From Novosphingobium sp. (GTDB taxonomy: Bacteria > Pseudomonadota > Alphaproteobacteria > Sphingomonadales > Sphingomonadaceae): 63,244 bases of DNA. A model generated the notes under the pieces. The model did no database searches, was not told the origin of the DNA, and was given only the letters and a program-made list of their open reading frames with translations. Positions 57,895 through 63,244 of this stretch are shown here, piece by piece (the stretch's first letter is position 1; each line of letters opens with the position of its first letter). The position numbers and the translations under genes are program-made. Where the stretch lies: assembly GCA_020848655.1 (NCBI GenBank), contig JADLHU010000102.1:1-63244 (forward strand). Direction: 5' to 3'.

Positions 57895-59274
57895 ATGCCG
57901 GCAGCCCGCAATGGCCGCGATAGCACGCTCTTCTTCGCGCAGGCCTTGCTGCCCGGCGGCTGGGCGCGCGATGTGCGCATCGGCGTTCGGGGCGGCACGA
58001 TCGCGGGCGTCGAAACCGGCGCGCGGCCCGGCCCCGACGATGAACGCCACGCCTGCGCGGTGCCCGGCTTGCCCAATGTCCACAGCCATGCCTTCCAGCG
58101 CGGCATGGCCGGGCTGGCCGAGCGGCGCGGCCCGGCGGGCGACAGCTTCTGGACCTGGCGCGATGTCATGTATCGCTTCGTGGACCGGGTTACCCCCGAA
58201 GACCTGCGCGCCATCGCCGCGCTGGCCTATGTCGAGATGCTGGAAAGCGGTTTCACGCGCGTCGGCGAATTTCATTACCTGCACCATGATCCCAGCGGCC
58301 GGCCCTATGCCGATCGCGCGATCATGGGCGGCGCGATTGCCGCCGCCGCCGCCGACAGCGGGATCGGCCTGACTTTGCTGCCGGTTTTCTATGCGCATTC
58401 CGGCTTTGGCGGCGCGCCGCCGCGCGCCGACCAGCGGCGGTTCGTCGATGATCTCGATGGCTATGCCCGCGTGCTCGAAGGCGCGGCGCGGGCGGTGGCC
58501 GCTTTGCCCGACGCGGTGATCGGGATCGCCCCGCACAGCCTGCGCGCGGTATCGCCCGATGCCCTGGCCGCGCTTGACCGCGTGGCGGCGGATCGCCCCG
58601 TCCATATCCACATCGCCGAGCAGATCCGCGAAGTGACCGACTGCCTGGCGTGGAGCGGGCAGCGGCCGGTCGCCTGGCTGCTCGATCATGTCGGCGTCGA
58701 CGGGCGCTGGTGCCTGGTCCATGCGACGCACATGACCGATGCCGAAGCGGCGGCGATGGCGCGCAGCGGCGCCGTCGCCGGTCTTTGCCCGATCACAGAG
58801 GCCAATCTGGGCGACGGCGTGTTCCCGGCGCGGCGCTTCCTGGACGCCGGCGGGCGCTATGGCATCGGCAGCGATTCCAACGTGCTGATCGACGCGACCG
58901 AGGAACTGCGCCTGCTGGAATATGGGCAAAGGCTGGTGCATCGTGGCCGCAACCTGCTGGCGGCCGATACCGGGCGCTCGACCGGGGCGGACATCCATGC
59001 CGCCGCCGTCGATGGCGGCGCGGCGGCGCTGGGGGTGACATCGGGTCTTGCGGTGGGCGTGGCGGCGGATATCGTCAGCCTTGACCTTCGTCACCCGTCG
59101 CTGGCCGGCCGGGCCATCGATAGCGTGCTCGATGGCCTGATATTCGCGGCCGGGCGATCGGGCATCGATTGTGTCTGGCGACATGGCGCGCGGGTGGTTA
59201 GCGAAGGACGACACCATGCGCGCGAGCAGGTGGTACAGGACTATGTTGCGACGATGGAGAAGCTGACCGCGTGA
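57895..59274 (+). CDS. hutF: Formimidoylglutamate deiminase
   Basis: HutF converts N-formimidoylglutamate to N-formylglutamate. The 459-residue amidohydrolase has PNVHSHAFQRGMAGLAE with the metal histidines, VGEFHYLHHDPSGRPY, VHIHIAEQIREV and GIGSDSNVLIDATEELRLLE. The start follows AAGGAGATGATTC. It diverges from hutI. With hutG it makes a complete route to glutamate. Confidence 0.95.
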   Translation: MPAARNGRDSTLFFAQALLPGGWARDVRIGVRGGTIAGVETGARPGPDDERHACAVPGLPNVHSHAFQRGMAGLAERRGPAGDSFWTWRDVMYRFVDRVTPEDLRAIAALAYVEMLESGFTRVGEFHYLHHDPSGRPYADRAIMGGAIAAAAADSGIGLTLLPVFYAHSGFGGAPPRADQRRFVDDLDGYARVLEGAARAVAALPDAVIGIAPHSLRAVSPDALAALDRVAADRPVHIHIAEQIREVTDCLAWSGQRPVAWLLDHVGVDGRWCLVHATHMTDAEAAAMARSGAVAGLCPITEANLGDGVFPARRFLDAGGRYGIGSDSNVLIDATEELRLLEYGQRLVHRGRNLLAADTGRSTGADIHAAAVDGGAAALGVTSGLAVGVAADIVSLDLRHPSLAGRAIDSVLDGLIFAAGRSGIDCVWRHGARVVSEGRHHAREQVVQDYVATMEKLTA

Positions 59275-60008
59275 AGAAGCCGATGCATGAACGGATCAGG
59301 TCCGATTTCGAGGCGCGCATCCTGGCGGGGGAGCTGGCGCCCGGCGACCGGCTTCCGATCGAGCAGGAGCTGATGCAGCACTATGGCTGCGCCCGGATGA
59401 CGGTCAACAAGGCGCTGTCGGCGCTCGTCGCCGCGGGCCTGATCGACCGGCGCAAGAAGGCGGGCACGTTCGTGGCGCGCCCGCGTGTTCATTCGATGGT
59501 CCTCGACGTGCCCGACATCGCCGCGCAAGTGCGCGAACGCGGGCAAGTCTATACTTATATGCCCATCGTGCGCAGCCTGCGCCGCCCCGACGCCGCCCGG
59601 ATAGAAGAAACCACGCTGGCGGGTAACGGCGCGCTGCTCCAGGTGGATGGCCTGCACCTGGCCGATGCGGTCCCGCTCGCGCTGGAGCACCGGCTGGTCA
59701 GCACGAATGCGGTGCCCGAAATTGCCGATGCCGATCTGCGCGATGTGCCGCCGGGCAGTTGGCTGCTGCAACACGTTCCCTGGACGGAAGCGGAAAACCG
59801 CATATCCGCCGTCGCCGCCTCGGAAGAGGAAGCGCGGCTGCTGGCCATCCCGACCGGCGCCGCCTGCCTTTGCGTCGAGCGTCGCACCTGGCGTGGCCGG
59901 GAAGGGATCACCAATGTCCGGCAGGTGTTCCGGGGCGACAGCTACTTCCTGCTGGCCCATTTCGGATCGACCACGCCCAGTGGCGGGGCGGCGGTTCCTC
60001 CGGCCTGA
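59271..60008 (+). CDS. hutC: Histidine utilisation repressor HutC
   Basis: The 245-residue GntR-family regulator has a winged helix (IRSDFEARILAGELAPGDRL, ELMQHYGCARMTVNKALSAL) and a UTRA ligand domain that in this family binds urocanate. The start is GTG at 59271 overlapping the hutF stop by four bases. It should repress both hut units. Confidence 0.93.
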   Translation: MKKPMHERIRSDFEARILAGELAPGDRLPIEQELMQHYGCARMTVNKALSALVAAGLIDRRKKAGTFVARPRVHSMVLDVPDIAAQVRERGQVYTYMPIVRSLRRPDAARIEETTLAGNGALLQVDGLHLADAVPLALEHRLVSTNAVPEIADADLRDVPPGSWLLQHVPWTEAENRISAVAASEEEARLLAIPTGAACLCVERRTWRGREGITNVRQVFRGDSYFLLAHFGSTTPSGGAAVPPA

Positions 60009-60051
60009 CAGGCCCCGCGTCCGTGCGGCTCACCGTGGTGTCTACCCCCTC

Positions 60052-61350
60052 TCAGTGCTTGTAGGCCCTGGGCAGAACCCCGGTTTCTGGGGCCAGGAAA
60101 CGATCGCGCAGCAGGGTCTGGTGCGATTGCATCGGCTGCGCCACGCCGTCGATCCACACCGCCTGGGGCGCCGAGGACAGCTCCAGCGGATCGCCATCCC
60201 AGATCACCACGTCGGCGCGGCGGCCGGGTTGAAGGGAGCCGATTTCCGCTTCCAGTCCAAGCACTTGCGCCGGGCGCGAGGTGATGGCGGCGAACGCCTT
60301 GCCCCAGCTCAATCCCTGCCGGCCCGGAACCGATGCGATCCCCACCAGGTTGCCGGCATTCTGGCGAACGACATGCTCGCCCGAGATCGATCCGCCCGCC
60401 GTCAGCGCCACCACCACGCCCGCCGCATCCAACCGCGCCGCGTTGGACGTGGTCGACGCCATCGTCTCGAAAGCGCTCGGCAGATCCTCGCTGCCGGGGG
60501 TAATCACCGGCACGCCGGCGGCGGCGATTTCGCGTGCGACCATCCACCCTTCGCTCGCGCCGACCAGCACCATCCGCAGCTTCGGATAATCGGCCAGAAG
60601 CGACAGGACGGTGCGGATATCGCTGGCCCGGTTGACTTCGACGAGAAGCCGGGTCCGCCCCTCGATCACCGCGACCAAGGCCTCCGCATCGCTGCGCTTC
60701 AACAGCGCGTCCTTGCCTTGCGCAAGAAAGGCCGCCGGGCTGCGCCGATAGTCCTTCACCTGGGCAAGCGTGTCGCGAAAGGCCAGATAGGCCGCGGGCC
60801 GGCTGCCGCCCCCCGCCTTGCGCCCGTTCTCGCCGAACTGCACATATTGGAAGGCGCGCGGCCGCATCACCGGATCGGGGTCCGTGCCAAGGTCGATCAC
60901 CGCGCCCTGGCCCGCAAAGATCGACGCGGACGGCGACGGTGCGGTCATCGCGCGGGTGACCCCGGCCACGCGCTCGTCGTCGATCCTCACCGAATGGGGA
61001 TTGATGGCGGTCGATATGTCGATCGCCGCATTGAAGGGCGAAGCGTCGCTCGCGCTGTCGTTGCTTTCCTCGACCCCGCCGACATCGACGAGGCCAAGAT
61101 CGGTCGGACCCGAGATGATGCCCGCCGCGATCCATTTGCCGCGCGCATCGATGCGGGTGGCATCGGCGGGGATGACGACACTGGCACCGGCCGCGACGAT
61201 CCGCCCGTCGCGGAACACGACGGTGCCGTTCTCGATCGGCGCCGAACCGTCGCCGATGGCCAGCGTTCCGCCGGTCACCGCAACGGTCTGGGCGATTGCG
61301 GGGGCGCACGTTGCCGCGGTTGCGAGCAGGGCGATCAGGGCGTGCTTCAC
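60052..61350 (-). CDS. Exported amidohydrolase-family protein 1
   Basis: The 432-residue product begins with a signal peptide (MKHALIALLATAATCAPAIA). The amidohydrolase frame follows (VTGGTLAIGDGSAPIENGTV, DARGKWIAAGIISGPTDLG), ending with LQPGRRADVVIWDGDPLE. The H-x-H metal pair normally found after the first strand reads SGPTD here, so catalytic metal binding is doubtful. It may be a degenerate partner of the second amidohydrolase. The start is GTG at 61350, overlapping that gene by four bases. Confidence 0.85.
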   Translation of the reverse strand: MKHALIALLATAATCAPAIAQTVAVTGGTLAIGDGSAPIENGTVVFRDGRIVAAGASVVIPADATRIDARGKWIAAGIISGPTDLGLVDVGGVEESNDSASDASPFNAAIDISTAINPHSVRIDDERVAGVTRAMTAPSPSASIFAGQGAVIDLGTDPDPVMRPRAFQYVQFGENGRKAGGGSRPAAYLAFRDTLAQVKDYRRSPAAFLAQGKDALLKRSDAEALVAVIEGRTRLLVEVNRASDIRTVLSLLADYPKLRMVLVGASEGWMVAREIAAAGVPVITPGSEDLPSAFETMASTTSNAARLDAAGVVVALTAGGSISGEHVVRQNAGNLVGIASVPGRQGLSWGKAFAAITSRPAQVLGLEAEIGSLQPGRRADVVIWDGDPLELSSAPQAVWIDGVAQPMQSHQTLLRDRFLAPETGVLPRAYKH

Positions 61351-62750
61351 TTGACGTCTCCAGAGCCGGGTTGCGCGAGTTCGAAGTCGCTGATCGGTCG
61401 CTTGTTCGGAACGGCGGAATCGAACAGCAAGGCGCCATCGATCCAGACTTTGTCCACCCGCGTGTAGACGCTGAACGGATTGCCGTTCCACAGGACGACG
61501 TCGGCCATCTTGCCGGGCTTCAGGCTGCCGGTGCGATCGGCGATGCCCATGGCCTTGGCGGGGTTGTAGGACAGCCATTCCCACGCGGTTTCATCGGCGA
61601 TCTCGATACCCGCATGCCGCCCCGAGGACAGCGCCTTGGCCACTTCCTGGTTAAGGTGCTGGATGCCGTCGGCGCTGTCCGAATGGATCATCGCGCATGT
61701 TCCCGCCCGCTGGAGCAAGGCCAGGTTTTCGCCGATCGCATCGTAGCTTTCCATCTTGAAGCCATACCAGTCGGCCCAGACGGCGGCGCAGACGCCGTTG
61801 TCCCTGAGCAGGCCGGCGATCTTGTAGCCTTCGACAGCATGGTGGAAGGCGGTGACTTTATAGCCGAATTCCTTCGCCATATCGATGACGTTGGCCATCT
61901 CGTCCGCGCGATAGCAATGGTTCTGGACCAGGATCTTGCCGTCGAGAACGTCGCGCAGCGTGTCCATCGCGATATCGCGATCGGGGGCATCCCCCCCTTC
62001 CTTTTCATATTTGTCCCATTGCCGTTTGTATTCCACGGCCTTGGCCCAGGTCGCGCGGTCTATCGCGATGTTGCCCATGCGCGTGGAGGGCTTGCGATTG
62101 TTGCCGCCATAGGCCGACTTGGGATTTTCCCCGCAGGCCATCTTCAGCCCATAGGGCGCGCCGGGGAATTTCATCGCCTGCACCGTGTTGGCATAGACAT
62201 TCTTGAGCACGACCGAACGCCCGCCGAAAAGGTTGGCCGATCCGGGCAGGATCTGGAGCGTGGTGACGCCGCCGTTGACCAGCGCCCGGCCGAAGCCGGG
62301 GTCCTGCGGCCAGACGCTGTGCTCTGCCCAGACATCGGGGGTCACCGGATCGGTGGCTTCGTTGCCATCGCTTGCCGCCTTCACGCCGGGCGAGGGATAG
62401 ACGCCCAGGTGGCTGTGAATATCGACGATGCCGGGCGTGATCCATTTGCCCGTCCCGTCGATCACGGTGGCCCCCGCCGGCGCATCCAGCGATTGCCCGA
62501 TCGCAACGATCTTGCCATCCGCAAACAGCACTGCACCGCCATCAATGCGCCCGCCTTCGCCATCGAACACCGTCACGTTGCGCACCAGCGTGGGCACGCC
62601 CGGATAGGCGCGATAGGTCGATGGAAAGGGATCGCGCGAATAGCTCGCCGCCGGTCGGGAGGATGTCGTTCGGGGTTCGCCCGACTGGGCGGCGCACCCC
62701 ACCAGGCAGAGTGCCACCGCACCGATCGTCAGAGCCTTCGTTCGTTTCAT
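61347..62750 (-). CDS. Exported amidohydrolase-family lipoprotein 2
   Basis: The 467-residue product has a lipoprotein signal with LCLVGCAA. It has the metal pair HSHLG in TPGIVDIHSHLGVYP, HCYRADEM, TAFHHAVEGYK and MIHSDSADGIQHLNQE, a full set for an imidazolonepropionase-like or dipeptidase-like metal hydrolase. It pairs with protein 1 (four-base overlap), suggesting a heteromeric periplasmic enzyme. The substrate is unknown. Start 62750 is chosen because MKRTKAL begins a normal signal sequence. Confidence 0.88.
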   Translation of the reverse strand: MKRTKALTIGAVALCLVGCAAQSGEPRTTSSRPAASYSRDPFPSTYRAYPGVPTLVRNVTVFDGEGGRIDGGAVLFADGKIVAIGQSLDAPAGATVIDGTGKWITPGIVDIHSHLGVYPSPGVKAASDGNEATDPVTPDVWAEHSVWPQDPGFGRALVNGGVTTLQILPGSANLFGGRSVVLKNVYANTVQAMKFPGAPYGLKMACGENPKSAYGGNNRKPSTRMGNIAIDRATWAKAVEYKRQWDKYEKEGGDAPDRDIAMDTLRDVLDGKILVQNHCYRADEMANVIDMAKEFGYKVTAFHHAVEGYKIAGLLRDNGVCAAVWADWYGFKMESYDAIGENLALLQRAGTCAMIHSDSADGIQHLNQEVAKALSSGRHAGIEIADETAWEWLSYNPAKAMGIADRTGSLKPGKMADVVLWNGNPFSVYTRVDKVWIDGALLFDSAVPNKRPISDFELAQPGSGDVK

Positions 62751-62776
62751 TGCACGGAGTTCCTTGCGTGCGAGCA

Positions 62777-63244
62777 TTACATTTTTGCGCGGAAGCCGGC
62801 GAACATCGTCCGCCCGACCGCGCTGACCGGATAGATGCGCGTAGCCAGTTCGGGCTTCTGGTCGAACACGTTGCGCACCCCGCCGTAGAATTCGAAGCCG
62901 GGCGCCACCTCTACCTTGGCTGACAGGTCATGCTGCCACAGCGCCTTCACATAAGTATATTCGGGCGCATAGGAGTCCGGGTTCGCGATCAGTTCCTGAT
63001 TGGTATAGCGCAGCGTGCGGTCGAACCAGCTCAGGCCGTAGTTCACGGTGACGGCGCCCATCGTCCAGGCCAGATCGACATTGGCCGAGAATTTCGGCGC
63101 GAACATTTCGCCACGCTTGTTCGTCACGTCCGCGCCGGGCGTCGGGATGAAGGTCAGCCGGTCAAGATAATTGCCCGAGACGTTCAGGTTGAACGTGCCG
63201 ATGTCGGTCGCGCGGCGATAGTTCAGGTTGACGTCGAGGCCCGC
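62777..63244 (-). CDS. TonB-dependent receptor, C-terminal part (continues past the window)
   Basis: The frame stays open to the window end (AGLDVNLNYRRATDIGTFNL at the edge) and reads a beta-barrel C-terminus ending FEFYGGVRNVFDQKPELA and GRTMFAGFRAKM. The phrase NVFDQ and aromatic-rich strands are typical of TonB-dependent receptors. The 27-base gap to the amidohydrolase gene suggests an operon importing and cleaving one substrate, for example a peptide. Confidence 0.9.
   Translation of the reverse strand, partial: AGLDVNLNYRRATDIGTFNLNVSGNYLDRLTFIPTPGADVTNKRGEMFAPKFSANVDLAWTMGAVTVNYGLSWFDRTLRYTNQELIANPDSYAPEYTYVKALWQHDLSAKVEVAPGFEFYGGVRNVFDQKPELATRIYPVSAVGRTMFAGFRAKM

Noticed and set aside
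59647..61467. 606-codon + strand open frame opposite the amidohydrolase gene
   Set aside because: It starts inside hutC and runs antisense to a signal-peptide-bearing gene; composition is that of a shadow frame.

Overview
The window is a GC-rich alphaproteobacterial segment. TonB-dependent receptors, luciferase-like monooxygenases, a cytochrome P450, a histidine-utilisation operon with HutF, and short overlapping operons suggest a sphingomonad (Novosphingobium/Sphingobium type). That taxon is inferred from gene style; no rRNA or tRNA gene was seen. Both window ends cut through features.

Positions 1-28.5 kb are a molybdenum nitrogenase (nif) island. Five strong sigma-54 (-24/-12) promoters plus a near-consensus sixth are visible, most with NifA upstream activating sites (TGT-N10-ACA). 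The main operon runs leftward from about 17.2 kb: nifH-nifD-nifK-nifE-nifN-nifX-DUF269-DUF683-fdxB-nifQ-truncated globin. A second leftward unit starts near 6.3 kb: hesB-nifU-nifS-nifV-cysE-fixX-nifA. A third starts near 26.05 kb: nifB-fdxN-iscA-TPR-LRV-nifZ-nifZ2-two small genes-DegT-ferredoxin-BolA-Grx-thioredoxin-like ferredoxin-molbindin. A fourth starts near 28.45 kb: fdxN-LRV-nifT-SIR2-like. Two rightward units diverge from the hesB and nifH promoters and share their NifA sites. One encodes an unrecognised 202-residue protein. The other encodes a receiver-like protein lacking the phosphorylatable Asp, followed by a nitrogenase-associated ArsC-like protein.

Two key genes of the island look broken as read here. 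nifE has lost about 200 internal codons and is out of frame across the junction. nifA stops before its DNA-binding domain, next to a large inverted repeat at the window edge. fixABC are absent although fixX remains. Either the island is decaying or the assembly has local errors. Read mapping would settle this.

From 28.8 to 32.1 kb lies a large RTX metalloprotease. From 32.3 to 47.9 kb is a catabolic cluster: two SnoaL-like proteins, flavin reductase, two enoyl-CoA hydratases, TonB receptor, carboxymuconolactone-decarboxylase-like protein, SDR, two luciferase-like monooxygenases, acyl-CoA ligase, TetR regulator, zinc alcohol dehydrogenase, P450 and MerR regulator. Five copies of a palindrome GTCAAC-N6-GTTGAC sit one per promoter in this cluster, including the tetR promoter, so a single TetR-controlled regulon is likely. 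The substrate is not evident.

From 48 to 52 kb are a cystathionine-lyase-type PLP enzyme, an ECF sigma factor, a dicarboxylate/amino-acid symporter and an Lrp-type regulator. From 52 to 60 kb is a complete hut region: hutI-hutH-hutG-hutU-hutD leftward with four-base overlaps, and hutF-hutC rightward. It encodes histidine breakdown to glutamate by the formylglutamate route. From 60 kb to the end are two exported amidohydrolases and the C-terminal end of another TonB-dependent receptor.
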